Positions 24,797 through 34,600 of a stretch of DNA of 64,000 nucleotides are shown here, one piece after another (position 1 is the stretch's first letter; each line of letters begins with the position of its first letter). This DNA is from Microvirga arsenatis. Lineage in GTDB: Bacteria > Pseudomonadota > Alphaproteobacteria > Rhizobiales > Beijerinckiaceae. The position numbers and the translations under genes are program-made. The stretch covers positions 1-64,000 of the forward strand of contig NZ_JAAAXJ010000014.1 in the NCBI RefSeq assembly GCF_009910705.1. Reading direction: 5' to 3'. Under the pieces are notes generated by a model, which saw only the letters and a list, made by a program, of their open reading frames with translations, did no database searches and was not told the DNA's origin.

Positions 24797-24896
24797 CCTC
24801 ATCCTGAGGAGCAGCCGTGAGGCTGCGTCTCGAAGGAGCTTCCAGAGAGCACTGGAGCCTCCTTCGAGACGGCGCTGACGCGCCTCCTCAGGATGA
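24797..24896. repeat. Interspersed palindromic repeat, CCTCATCCTGAGGAG family, copy 2
   Basis: The same ends as the copy at 18816 flank two internal inverted segments (GTCTCGAAGGAG and CTCCTTCGAGAC). It fills the gap between the methyltransferase and the convergent SDR gene and could act as a bidirectional transcript end. Confidence 0.85.
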
Positions 24897-24917
24897 AGTT
24901 GTGCTTGTGGGAACGGT

Positions 24918-25736
24918 CTATCGCACCGGCTTCGACGGATGCGGCGCGCTCTCGTAGCAGCCGAGCACCGACTGGTCGAAATCGATGATCGAGCCGGTCA
25001 TCATGCCGGACTCAGTCGAAGCGAGGAACGCCACGGCGCGGGCCACTTCGTACGGATCGAGCAGGCGGCCGAAGGGCTGCTCCGCCGCCGCCTTCTCGAG
25101 CCAGCCGTCCTGGGCGCCGTGATAGGTCTTCATGATCCGGTCCTCGCCGGGCGTGTTCATCCAGCCGATGTTGAGGCCGTTCACGCGGATGCGCCAGGGC
25201 ATGAGGCTGAAGGCGGCATTCTTGGTGAGCGTGGCGAGCGCCCCCTTCGAGCCGCAATAGGCCGAGATGAAGGGCTGGCCGCCATGGGCCGACATGGACA
25301 GGATGTTGACCATCGCGCCCTCGATCCTCTCGCGCCGCATGATCTTGGCCGCCTCCTGCATCAGGAAGAACGGCGCGCGCACATTCACCGCGAACATGCG
25401 GTCGAAGAGCTCCGGGGTGGTGTCGAAGATCGTGCCGCGGTCGGTGATGCCGGCGGCGTTCACCAGCACGTCGACGCGCCCGAAGACGCTGTCCGCCCGG
25501 GCGGTGACCTGGCGCGCCTCCTCGACGCGCTCAAGATCGGCCCGCACGAACTCCGTGTGGCAGCCCTGGTTGGAGATCTCGCGGGCCACCGCGTGCCCGC
25601 GCTCCTCGTTGCGGCCGCAGATGACGATGCCCTTGGCGCCCCGCTCGGCCAGGGTGCGGGCGATGGCCTCGCCCACGCCTTGCGTGCCTCCGGTGACGAC
25701 GGCGACGGCGTTCTGGAACTGGGTGTCGTGGGGCAT
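24918..25736 (-). CDS. Short-chain dehydrogenase/reductase
   Basis: The gene encodes 272 residues from the ATG at 25736 (MPHDTQFQNAV). The NAD(P)-binding TGGTQGVG motif (about 16-23), NAAG, the catalytic Ser in LSMSAHGG and the YCGSK pair identify a classical SDR oxidoreductase. A GRNEE segment after the second strand, with Arg, suggests NADP preference. The C-terminal part (about 195-225) has an insertion with Trp and Met. The substrate is unknown and the gene is monocistronic. Confidence 0.92.
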   Translation of the reverse strand: MPHDTQFQNAVAVVTGGTQGVGEAIARTLAERGAKGIVICGRNEERGHAVAREISNQGCHTEFVRADLERVEEARQVTARADSVFGRVDVLVNAAGITDRGTIFDTTPELFDRMFAVNVRAPFFLMQEAAKIMRRERIEGAMVNILSMSAHGGQPFISAYCGSKGALATLTKNAAFSLMPWRIRVNGLNIGWMNTPGEDRIMKTYHGAQDGWLEKAAAEQPFGRLLDPYEVARAVAFLASTESGMMTGSIIDFDQSVLGCYESAPHPSKPVR

Positions 25737-25822
25737 GGCGTTTCGTCTTCTCGTTCTCATGGTTGGCGTGGCTCACCCTGACGGGATCACGGACCGGATG
25801 GCAAGCGCCGACGGGGCGGCGT

Positions 25823-26305
25823 TCACATCTTGAGCTCCTTCACCATCGCCCAGCAGGCCACCGGGACCGGCCCGTTCCGGGTCTCGGCCTCTTCCGTGAT
25901 CGTATCTGCCACGCGCCAGCCGCAGCGCTCGTAGAAGGCGCGGGCGCTGTGGTTGCCTACAAGGCAAAGGAGGCGGGCCCGGTCGAAGCCGCCGGCCCGG
26001 ATCGCATCCTCGCTGGCCTGCAGCAGCCTGCGGCCAAGCCCTGAGCCCCGGCCGTCCGGTGCGATGTAGAGCTGGCCGAGATAATCCTGCGTCCAGGCGG
26101 CGAAGCCCAGAATCCGGCCCTGCGCATAGGCCGCGAGCGGCGGTGCCGGAAGATTCCGGACCCGCGCGATGAAGAAGGCCTCGTCGCGATAGGCCGCCAC
26201 GTCCCGCGGCTGCAGGGAGGCCTGCGTCTCGCGCCACACCGCGTGATAGAGCCGGCCGATAGCCTCCAGCTCGTCCCGTTCCGCTGCGCGAAGCTCGCTC
26301 CTCAT
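25823..26305 (-). CDS. GNAT family N-acetyltransferase
   Basis: The gene encodes 160 residues. The acetyl-CoA loop appears as PDGRGSGLGRRLLQA (about 93-107), preceded by LGQLYIAP and followed by NHSARAFYERCGW, the usual GNAT core. It transfers an acetyl group to an amine of unknown identity. It lies upstream of the SDR gene on the same strand with an 86-bp gap and is divergent from the helicase gene. Confidence 0.92.
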   Translation of the reverse strand: MRSELRAAERDELEAIGRLYHAVWRETQASLQPRDVAAYRDEAFFIARVRNLPAPPLAAYAQGRILGFAAWTQDYLGQLYIAPDGRGSGLGRRLLQASEDAIRAGGFDRARLLCLVGNHSARAFYERCGWRVADTITEEAETRNGPVPVACWAMVKELKM

Positions 26306-26399
26306 GGCGCCTCCTCGAAGCCTGGGATAGAGTCACAACGTATCACCCGTCAAGGCGCTCCCTGGCGAAACCGGCGCCGAGGCTTATGTTTCAGGACAG

Positions 26400-29075
26400 A
26401 TGTCTCACCGCCCTGCCTCCCTCCTTCCCAAGACCTTTCGCGACTGGTTCAAAGGCCGCGGCTGGACGCCGAGGGCGCACCAGCTCGACCTGCTCGCCAA
26501 GGCTAAGCAAGGGCGCTCCGTGCTGCTCGTGGCGCCGACGGGAGCCGGCAAGACGCTCGCCGGGTTTCTGCCGAGCCTGGTGGAGCTGGCGGAGCGGGGG
26601 CCGGGCCGGGGCACGGCCAAGGACAGGCGGGGCCTGCACACCCTCTACATCTCGCCCCTGAAGGCGCTCGCCACCGACGTCGCCCGCAACCTCGAGATCC
26701 CGGTGGCCGAGATGGGGCTTCCGATCCGCATCGAGACCCGCACGGGCGACACGCCCTCCCACAAGCGCGCCCGCCAGATCGAGCGCCCGCCGGACATCCT
26801 GCTCACCACGCCGGAGCAGCTGGCGCTGCTGCTCGCCCATGCGGAGGCGCAGGAGTTCTTCCAAAATCTGCGCCGGGTGGTGCTGGACGAGCTGCATTCG
26901 CTGGTCACCTCAAAGCGCGGCGACCTGCTGTCGCTGGGCTTGGCGCGGCTGATGACGATCGCGCCGCAGGCCACCGCCGTGGGGCTGTCGGCAACGGTGC
27001 GCGAGCCGGACGACTTGAGACGATACTTGGTGCCGCAGCGAAGCGCTGTTTCCCTCCCCCTTGCGGGGAGGGATGAAGGGTGGGGGTCGCAAAGTCAAAG
27101 CGTGGTGACTCAATCAGATGGCGTTGTCGCGAGTACGACGCCGGACTTGGCGGAACTCTCATCCAGTCGGACCACCCCCACCCCTGACCCCTCCCCGCAA
27201 GGGGGAGGGGAAACGCCCATGGCCGATCTCGTCGTGGTGCAGGGCGGCGCGCAGCCGGACATCCGCATGCTCGAACTCGACGAGCGCCTGCCGCTCGCGG
27301 GCCATACGGCCTCCCTCGCCATGCCGGCGATCTACGAGCTGATCCGCACGCACAAGACCACCCTCGTCTTCGTCAACACGCGCCTGCAGGCGGAATACAC
27401 GTTCCAGGAGCTCTGGAAGCTCAACGACGACGGGCTCGCCATCGCGCTTCATCACGGCTCCCTCGACGTGTCGCAGCGCCGACGCGTCGAGGAGGCGATG
27501 GCGGAGGGGCGGCTGAAGGCCGTGGTCTGCACGGCGACGCTCGATCTCGGCATCGACTGGGGCGATGTGGACCTCGTGGTGAATGTGGGCGCGCCGAAGG
27601 GCGCCTCGCGCATCATGCAGCGCATCGGCCGCTCGAACCACCGCATGGACGAGCCGTCGGAGGCCTATCTCGTCCCGGCCAACCGCTTCGAGATCCTCGA
27701 ATGCCGCGCGGCGCTCGACGCGGTGCACGAGGCGGCGCAGGACACGCCGGATGCGCGCATCGGCGCGCTCGACGTGCTCTGCCAGCACATTCTCGGCATG
27801 GCCTGCGCCGGGCCGTTCCGGCTCGAGGAGCTTTACGAGGAGGTGCGTTCCGCCGCGCCCTATGCGGGACTGACGTGGGAAGACTTTGAAGCATGCGTGG
27901 CTTTCGTCGCCACCGGCGGCTATGCCCTGCGGGCCTACGAGCGCTTCGCCAAGATCGTGAAGGGCCATGACGGTTTGTGGCGCGTGCGCGATGCGAAGGT
28001 GGCGCAGCAATACCGGCTCAACGTCGGCACCATCGTCGAGGCGAGCATGATCAAGGTGCGGCTCGGCAAGTCCATGCGCTCGCGCCCGGGGACCGTCCTG
28101 CCGCGCGGAAGAATCCTGGGCGAGATCGAGGAATATTTCGCCGAGACGCTCACGCCCGGCGACACGTTTCTGTTTGCCGGCGAGGTGCTGCGCTTCGAGG
28201 GCATCTCCGAGGACGAGGTGCTGGCCACCCGCGCAGGCGCCGGCACCGATCCGATGATCCCGTCCTACGAGGGCGGCAAGTTCCCCCTTTCCACCTTCCT
28301 TGCTGCGCGTGTGCGGGAAATCCTCGCCGACCCGTTCGAATGGGACCGCCTTCCGCCGCAGATGACGGAATGGCTTCTGCAGCAGCGCCGCCGCTCCGTG
28401 GTGCCGGGGCCGCGCGACCTGCTGGTCGAGACCTTTCCACGCGGCAACCGCTTCTACATGACCTGCTTTCCCTTCGAGGGGAGGCTCGCGCATCAGACGC
28501 TGGGCATGCTGCTCACCCGCCGGCTGGAGCGGGCGAAGCTCAAGCCGCTCGGCTTCGTGGCGAACGATTACGGCATCGCGGTCTATGCCTCGGGCGACAT
28601 CGCGGCGAAGGCGGCGCGCGATCCGGGCTTCATGGACGAGCTGTTCTCGCAGGACATGCTGGGCGACGACCTGGAGGACTGGCTCGCCGAATCCGCCCTC
28701 ATGAAGCGCACCTTCCGCCAATGCGCGGTGATTGCGGGGCTGATCGAGCGCCGCTTCCCGGGGGAGAAGAAGACGGGGCGGCAGGTCACCATCTCCACCG
28801 ATCTCGTCTATGACGTGCTGCGCAAGCACGAGCCCGACCACGTGCTCCTGAGGGCGGCGCGGGCGGATGCGGCAACGGGACTCCTCGACGTGAGGCGCCT
28901 CGGCGTGATGCTAGAGCGCATCCGGGGGCGAATCATTCACAAGCCGCTCGACCGGGTATCTCCCTTGAGCGTGTCCGTCATGCTGGAGATCGGCCGCGAG
29001 CGCGTCTATAGCGACAACGCGGACGAGATTCTGGCCGAGGCGGAAGCGGCGCTTCTCGACGAGGCTTTGGCGTGA
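26400..29075 (+). CDS. Lhr-type DEXH helicase of the ligase-associated repair module, with repeat insertion
   Basis: The gene encodes 891 residues. SF2 core: APTGAGKT (45-52), LDELHSL (162-168), LSATV (196-200), and motif VI QRIGRSNHR, followed by the winged-helix and Lhr-specific C-terminal domains. It is the helicase of the ligase-exonuclease-phosphoesterase module. Residues 218-270 are translated from a 159-bp palindromic repeat, exactly 53 codons, inserted just after motif III in the loop before VVVQGGAQPDIR. The frame is kept, so the protein is probably still made. The end overlaps pdeM by 4 bp (GTGA). Confidence 0.95.
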   Translation: MSHRPASLLPKTFRDWFKGRGWTPRAHQLDLLAKAKQGRSVLLVAPTGAGKTLAGFLPSLVELAERGPGRGTAKDRRGLHTLYISPLKALATDVARNLEIPVAEMGLPIRIETRTGDTPSHKRARQIERPPDILLTTPEQLALLLAHAEAQEFFQNLRRVVLDELHSLVTSKRGDLLSLGLARLMTIAPQATAVGLSATVREPDDLRRYLVPQRSAVSLPLAGRDEGWGSQSQSVVTQSDGVVASTTPDLAELSSSRTTPTPDPSPQGGGETPMADLVVVQGGAQPDIRMLELDERLPLAGHTASLAMPAIYELIRTHKTTLVFVNTRLQAEYTFQELWKLNDDGLAIALHHGSLDVSQRRRVEEAMAEGRLKAVVCTATLDLGIDWGDVDLVVNVGAPKGASRIMQRIGRSNHRMDEPSEAYLVPANRFEILECRAALDAVHEAAQDTPDARIGALDVLCQHILGMACAGPFRLEELYEEVRSAAPYAGLTWEDFEACVAFVATGGYALRAYERFAKIVKGHDGLWRVRDAKVAQQYRLNVGTIVEASMIKVRLGKSMRSRPGTVLPRGRILGEIEEYFAETLTPGDTFLFAGEVLRFEGISEDEVLATRAGAGTDPMIPSYEGGKFPLSTFLAARVREILADPFEWDRLPPQMTEWLLQQRRRSVVPGPRDLLVETFPRGNRFYMTCFPFEGRLAHQTLGMLLTRRLERAKLKPLGFVANDYGIAVYASGDIAAKAARDPGFMDELFSQDMLGDDLEDWLAESALMKRTFRQCAVIAGLIERRFPGEKKTGRQVTISTDLVYDVLRKHEPDHVLLRAARADAATGLLDVRRLGVMLERIRGRIIHKPLDRVSPLSVSVMLEIGRERVYSDNADEILAEAEAALLDEALA
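27052..27210. repeat. CCCTCCCC...GGGGAGGG palindromic repeat inside the helicase gene
   Basis: It is 159 bp long, bounded by ccctcccccttgcggggaggg and cctccccgcaagggggagggg, with an inner arm pair gggtgggggt / accacccccaccc. It keeps the reading frame open. The 39211 and 57781 copies have the same end-and-inner-arm layout with different middles. Confidence 0.9.
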
Positions 29076-29773
29076 CGGCATTGCGGAAGAACACACAGAC
29101 AACCCACGAGATCGAGCTGTCCGGGCAGCTGGCGCTCCTCGACCTGACGGGGGCGATGGTGCTGCCGGCGCACGATGCGCTGCTCGTGGCGGACCTCCAT
29201 TTCGAGAAGGGCTCGTCCTTTGCCCGGCGCGGCATGATGCTGCCGCCCTACGACACCCGCGAGACGCTTGTCGCGCTCTCGGACGCGGTGTCGCGCTTCA
29301 ACCCGAAGACCGTGATCGCGCTCGGCGACTCCTTCCACGACATCGGCGGGCCGGATCGCCTCGGAGCCGAGGAGCGCGCGACGCTCGCTGAGGTTCAGCA
29401 GGGCCGCGAGTGGATCTGGGTCACGGGCAATCACGACCGCATCCTGCCGGAGAGCATCGGCGGGCAGGTGGTGGAGGAGATGGCGCTCGGATCCCTCACC
29501 CTGCGCCACGAGCCCGCGGCGGGGAAGCGGGCGGAGGTCGCCGGCCACCTGCATCCGGTCGGCAAGGTGGTGATGCGCGGGCGCGCCACCCGGCGGCGCT
29601 GCTTTCTCACCGACGGGAGCCGCTGCGTGATGCCCGCGCTCGGCGCCTATGCGGGCGGGCTCAATGCCTGCGACGCGGCGTTCAAGCCGCTCTTCCCCGA
29701 CGGCTTCACCGCCCATCTTATCGGCACGGAGCGCATCTTCGCCATCGCGAAGTCCATGCTCTGCCGGGATTGA
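29072..29773 (+). CDS. pdeM: Ligase-associated DNA damage response endonuclease PdeM
   Basis: The gene encodes 233 residues from a GTG start that overlaps the helicase stop. The metallophosphoesterase motifs DLHFEKG, GDSFHD, GNHD and GHLHP are all present, giving a two-metal phosphoesterase. In the established module it accompanies the Lhr-type helicase, the ATP-dependent ligase and the MBL-fold exonuclease. Here it pairs directly with the helicase, while the other two genes are about 4 kb away on the opposite strand. Confidence 0.94.
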   Translation: MTALRKNTQTTHEIELSGQLALLDLTGAMVLPAHDALLVADLHFEKGSSFARRGMMLPPYDTRETLVALSDAVSRFNPKTVIALGDSFHDIGGPDRLGAEERATLAEVQQGREWIWVTGNHDRILPESIGGQVVEEMALGSLTLRHEPAAGKRAEVAGHLHPVGKVVMRGRATRRRCFLTDGSRCVMPALGAYAGGLNACDAAFKPLFPDGFTAHLIGTERIFAIAKSMLCRD

Positions 29774-29775
29774 TC

Positions 29776-30537
29776 TTAGTCCCGTCTGAAGATCACGCTG
29801 GCGAGCCAGCCGAAGAAGATGGCGATGGCGGCGGTGGCGAGGCCGTAGGCCAGGGACCAGTCGCGGGCGACGACGCCCACCTGCTCCTCGAATCCCGTCT
29901 TCACCAGCTCGAAATTGGTGTTGGTGCGGGCGAGGATCACCGTGTCGGCGAACAGGGTGACGTCGACCTCGTAGTTGCCGGGCGGGGCGGTGGCGGGGAG
30001 GGGGATCGCCGCACGGAAGATGTCCGGCGTCAGGAAGGTCACGCCGCGCTCGTCCTCGAGATAGAGCCCCTCCTGCGCCTTCAGGCGCTGGAGCGCTTCC
30101 CGGAAGGGCCTGTCCGCGCCGTCGCGCTGGGAGGTGAAGTCGGTGGAGTTGACGATGGCCTCGAGGCCGATCCGCTGACGCTGCCGTTGCTGAACGCTCG
30201 TGATCTCCTCGATCGGCCGGGAGGTCATCACGCTCAGATAGGCCGGCACCGACGGAAACTTCTGCTGCTCCAGGTTGATCCAGACGGGGCCGAGCCGCTC
30301 CTTCTCGCGCACGGTCAGGAACTGACGCGGGCCGCGGACGGTGACGACCACGTCATAGGCCGTGGCGCGGGCGACGGTCTGCGCGTCGCGCTCGATGGCG
30401 CCGAACACGGCGATCTGCGTTCCGGTGTAGTTGGAATTGATCAGGACGCGGTGGTTCGAGAGCGAGGTGATCAGGGTCTCGGCCTGCGCCGAAGCGAGGC
30501 TCCACACCAGGGCGGCGAGGAGGACGAGCGCCCTCAT
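29776..30537 (-). CDS. TIGR02186 family membrane-anchored periplasmic protein
   Basis: The gene encodes 253 residues. An N-terminal signal peptide (about 1-19, ending ASAQA), a beta-rich periplasmic domain and a C-terminal membrane helix (about 228-247, LATAAIAIFFGWLASVIF) are visible. This family is nearly always paired with a TauE/SafE permease, as here, where the start overlaps the permease stop by 4 bp. The role is unknown; support of sulfur-compound export is plausible from the pairing. Confidence 0.9.
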   Translation of the reverse strand: MRALVLLAALVWSLASAQAETLITSLSNHRVLINSNYTGTQIAVFGAIERDAQTVARATAYDVVVTVRGPRQFLTVREKERLGPVWINLEQQKFPSVPAYLSVMTSRPIEEITSVQQRQRQRIGLEAIVNSTDFTSQRDGADRPFREALQRLKAQEGLYLEDERGVTFLTPDIFRAAIPLPATAPPGNYEVDVTLFADTVILARTNTNFELVKTGFEEQVGVVARDWSLAYGLATAAIAIFFGWLASVIFRRD

Positions 30538-31463
30538 GTGCGCACCTCCTGCACGGAGATGGAGAAGGGCTCCTCCGGCTGCAGGACGAGTTCGAGCCCG
30601 AAGCGCAGGCCCACCGCCAGCAGCAGGAGGGCGAGGAGGAAGCGGAACAGCTCCGCCCTCAGATGACGCCCCATCCGCGCGCCGAACTGCGCGCCGAACA
30701 CGCCGCCCACGATGAGCAGGATCGCCAGCACCATGTCGACCGCCTGGTTCGTCACCGCGTGGAGGATGAGCGCCACGAGCGTGGTGCAGACGATCTGGAG
30801 CTGGGAGGTGCCCACCACCACGGTGGTCGGCACGCGGAAGATGTAGAGCAGCGCCGGCACCACGATGAAGCCGCCGCCGATGCCGAGCAGCGCGCCCGCG
30901 AAGCCGATGAAGAGCGAGAGCCCGATGATCGGGATCACGCTCACATAGAGCTTCGAGCGGTAGAAGCGCATGCGCAGGGGCCAGCCGAGATAGGGCGCAT
31001 GCTCGCCCGCCCTGCGGCGCAGGCGCACCGCGCCGCCCTTGCGCCTGTGCCAGAACTCGCGAATGCTCTCCTTCAGCATCAGGCTGCCGACCACGGTGAA
31101 GAGCGTGACGTAGGAGATCACGATCACGAGGTCGAGCTGGCCCGCCCGCCGCGCCGCCGCGAAGAACCAGACGCCGAGCGCCGATCCGACGAGGCCGCCC
31201 GCCACGAGGATCGCGCCGAGCTTGTGATCGAGGGCGTTGCGCCGGAGCGCGCCGAGCACGCTGGTGGTGGAGGAGGCGACGATCTGGGCCGACTGGGTTG
31301 CCACCGCCACGGCGGGAGGAATGCCGAGGAAGATCAGGAGCGGCGTCATGAGGAAGCCGCCGCCGATGCCGAAGAGGCCGGAGATGAAGCCCACCGCAGC
31401 GCCCATCCCGAGGATGAGGAGAACGCTCACGGGCATTTCAGCGATGGGCAGATAGATTTGCAA
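30534..31463 (-). CDS. TauE/SafE family permease
   Basis: The gene encodes 309 residues with about eight or nine membrane helices and the repeated glycine-rich motif of the family (GFISGLFGIGGGFLMTPLL early, and GFAGALLGIGGGFIVVPALL in the second half). Members export sulfite or sulfoacetate-type anions across the inner membrane. It forms a two-gene unit with the TIGR02186 gene. The cargo is not shown by the sequence. Confidence 0.93.
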   Translation of the reverse strand: MQIYLPIAEMPVSVLLILGMGAAVGFISGLFGIGGGFLMTPLLIFLGIPPAVAVATQSAQIVASSTTSVLGALRRNALDHKLGAILVAGGLVGSALGVWFFAAARRAGQLDLVIVISYVTLFTVVGSLMLKESIREFWHRRKGGAVRLRRRAGEHAPYLGWPLRMRFYRSKLYVSVIPIIGLSLFIGFAGALLGIGGGFIVVPALLYIFRVPTTVVVGTSQLQIVCTTLVALILHAVTNQAVDMVLAILLIVGGVFGAQFGARMGRHLRAELFRFLLALLLLAVGLRFGLELVLQPEEPFSISVQEVRT

Positions 31464-31625
31464 CCCGATCCCCCGATGGCCGGTGCAGCCATGTCGTTGT
31501 TACAGCAACCCGCGGGCGGTGTAACGGTCAGGTTCTGAACGAATGATGACGGGCTGGCCGCCTCTCTTCCCGAGAAGCGCATCGCGCGGAAGGCCGCCCC
31601 GGCTCATCCGCACGACGCCATCCCC

Positions 31626-34600
31626 TTAACTCCTGTCGCCCTGGGTTCGATCCAGGGCGGCGGTCTGGCCCTGAGCGGGAGCCGCCGACAGCCCGTTCGC
31701 CACCGGATCGACCGCGCGCGGCCGCCACTGGTCCAGCGCCGCCTTCGCGGCCTTCAGCTCGGCGGCGCCGAGCCGGCCCGCCAGCTCGTCGCGCTTGCGC
31801 CCGGCTTCCGCATCGCCCTGGGCGGCGGCGAGGGAGAACCACTGGAAGGCCTTCACGGGATCGGGCTTCGATCCGATGCCGCGGGCAAGCAGGATTCCCG
31901 CATTGAACTGGCTGTCCCGGAACCCGGCTTCGGCGGCTTCCGCATACCAGCGGAGGGCGGCAGGATAATCCGGCTTCCCGCTGGTTCCGGTGGCCAGCAG
32001 GGTGGCGAGGTTGTGCATGGCGCGCACATGGCCGCCCAGGGCCGCCCGCTCGTACCAGAAGGCGGCCTGACGCAGGTCCCGCGTCACGCCGGTGCCCTTC
32101 TCGTGCAGGGCCGCGAGACGCTCCTGTGCCGGCGGGAAGCCGGCCTGGGCCGCCCTCTCGAAGAACCGGGCGGCCAGCGTCATGTCCTGGGCAGGCCCTT
32201 CGGCCAGGCGAACCGCCACCTCGTGGAGCGCGGCCGCATCGCCCGAGAGCGCGGCCTGCCGCAGGGCGGCCGGGACTCCCGCCGGGAGACCTCCGGCCGT
32301 GGACGGGTCCGCGAGGAACGCCCCGGCGGCCAGGGGGGCGGACGGGGATTGCGACAGGCTCGTGGTCTGGAACACGCTGACCTTCTCGGACGTCGCGGCG
32401 CCCGGCGCATCCGCGGGCTTTGCCGCGGAGGGTGCTTCCGGCAGCTCGCGCGCTGTGGCCAGGGCCAGGCTGGGCATCTCGTGCCCGCCGGGAAGGAGCC
32501 GGGTGGCGCCGGTGGCGAGGATCAGGAGGGCGAGCCCCAGGAGAAGCGGGCGGCGGTTCTCTTCGAAGGTGCGGCGCAGGCGCTCGAACAGGGAGGGAGC
32601 CGCTCCGGGCTCGCCCTGGTCCTGCGGCAAAGCCTCGGCGGGCCGGCCCGTCTCCGCGTCGTCCGGCAGAGGGGCGGGTGGCTCCACGGGTTCCGGGGCT
32701 GCGCCCTGCGCCGCCCGCCTGGCGGCCGCGATCAGGCTCGCGCGCAGATGGGCATGGCTCACGTCGGCGAAGGCCGGCGTGGTGTCCGACGGCCCGGCTG
32801 CGGGCTTCTCCGGCGGCTTCGGCGGCAGGGTGTCGAGAGGCGCATCGAGGCCGCCGGGCCCGGGCTCCTCCATCTGCGACAGGGTGGCGGCGTGGAGGCG
32901 GCGCACGGCTGCCTCCAGGCGGTTCGCAGGAAGGGGCCTGTTCGCCTGCAGCGGGGGCATTGCGCCGCTCGGGACCTCGACGCGCGGGATCCCGGCCGAG
33001 GGCGTACCGGCGCCGGCGAGCCGGGCGGTGAGCGTCTCCAGGGCGTCGCGGACGGTGCGCAGGGTCTCCTGCGTTTTCTTGTCCGAGCGGCTGTGCAGGG
33101 CCTTCAGCTCCACGAAGCCGTGCTTGAGCGCATCCAGGTCGCCAGCCTCGGGCAGGCTGGGCCGGATGTCGGCAAGCGCGGCGCGGGCGGCGCGCTCGGC
33201 GATGCCGGCGGCCTCGGCCTGCATCTGGGCGAGGTGGCTCATGGCATCGTCCAGCACCTTCCGGAGAGGCTCGCCCGGCATCTGGCCGAGGCGCTCCGTC
33301 AAGGAGGCGATCTGACGTTCCAGGGCGTCGAGGCCGGCCTGCTGGACCGGCCTGTCCAGCTTCTCGCTCAGGGAGCGCATCATCTGCGCCATCCCGGCGG
33401 CGTCGGATCGCTCGCCGAGCTGCCTCAGCTCCTGCTCGAGGCGGTCGAAGCGCTGGATCAGGGGCTCCTGCGCGGAGGCCTCCCGCTCGGCTGCGGCTTC
33501 CATCTGCGAGGAGAGCCGGTTCACCAGGTCCGCCAGGGCCTCGCCGCCCTCGGACCGGGCGCCGGACAGGGCGGCGATGCGCTCGGTCAGGAGCGCCAGC
33601 TGCTCGGAGATGGGCTCGAGCCTGACCGGCTCCGGATCGGGGCGGCGGGCCAGGAGGTCGAGGCGACGGCTCAAGGAGTCGAGCTGCTCCGGGATCCGGC
33701 TCGTCTCCTGCGCCGTGGCCGTCACGTAGAGGGCCGAGCACACGTCGTCCAGGGAGCGCTTCAGGGCGGCCAGATCGCCGCCGCTCACCTGATGGCGGCG
33801 GATCTCCGCCACCTGGCGGCCGAGGACCTCGATGCTCTCAAAGAGACGGGCCATCTGCTGCGGCTCGGCGCGGCTGGCCAGATCCTGGCGCAGGTCCACG
33901 ATCTGGCTGCTGAGAAAGTCGACGACGGAGCGGTCGACGCCGGACTCGGCGATCCGGTCGATCCTGCCCTTGAGGCTCTCGATCTCACGGCCGATGCGCT
34001 CGTGCAGGCCGTGGTTCACGCCCTCGGAGAGGGCCTGGACCTGCTCGTAGAGAACGGTGATCGAGCCTGCGAGGGTGCGCAGGTCCCTGGCCGTGCCGCC
34101 CTGTTCCAGATCCTTGGCAAGCGAGCCCAGGGAGGAGCCGAGGGCGGCGATCTCCGTCCGGGTCGCCAGGTGATCCATGCCGGAGCGCAGGCCGTCGATC
34201 TCGGCGCGGATCGCCTCCACGGCGGGGGCGAGGGCCTGGTCGGGCTGCTCCAGGCGGGTGGCGAGGCGCGCCATGTCGGCGCGCAGGCCCGCCAGGTTCT
34301 CGGACACGGGGGCGAGCGCCTGCAGCGCCTGTTCCATGGGAAATTCGATCCGCGGCGGCGCGGCCGGCTGCGCCGCCACCTGCCGCTCCACCGCGTCGAG
34401 GCGCTCCTGCAGCACGGACAGGGCCTGGGACAGGAGCGCGGCGATCCGGTCCTGCTGGTCGGAGGAGGCGCGGGCGGCCTCGTCGAGCCGGCTCTCGGCC
34501 TGCTCGATCCAGCTCGCCATGGATTCGAGCGCGACGGCGGTGCGGGACGCCTCCTGCTCCGCCTCCCGCTCCCGCTCGGCCGCAATGGCCGCCATCAGGG

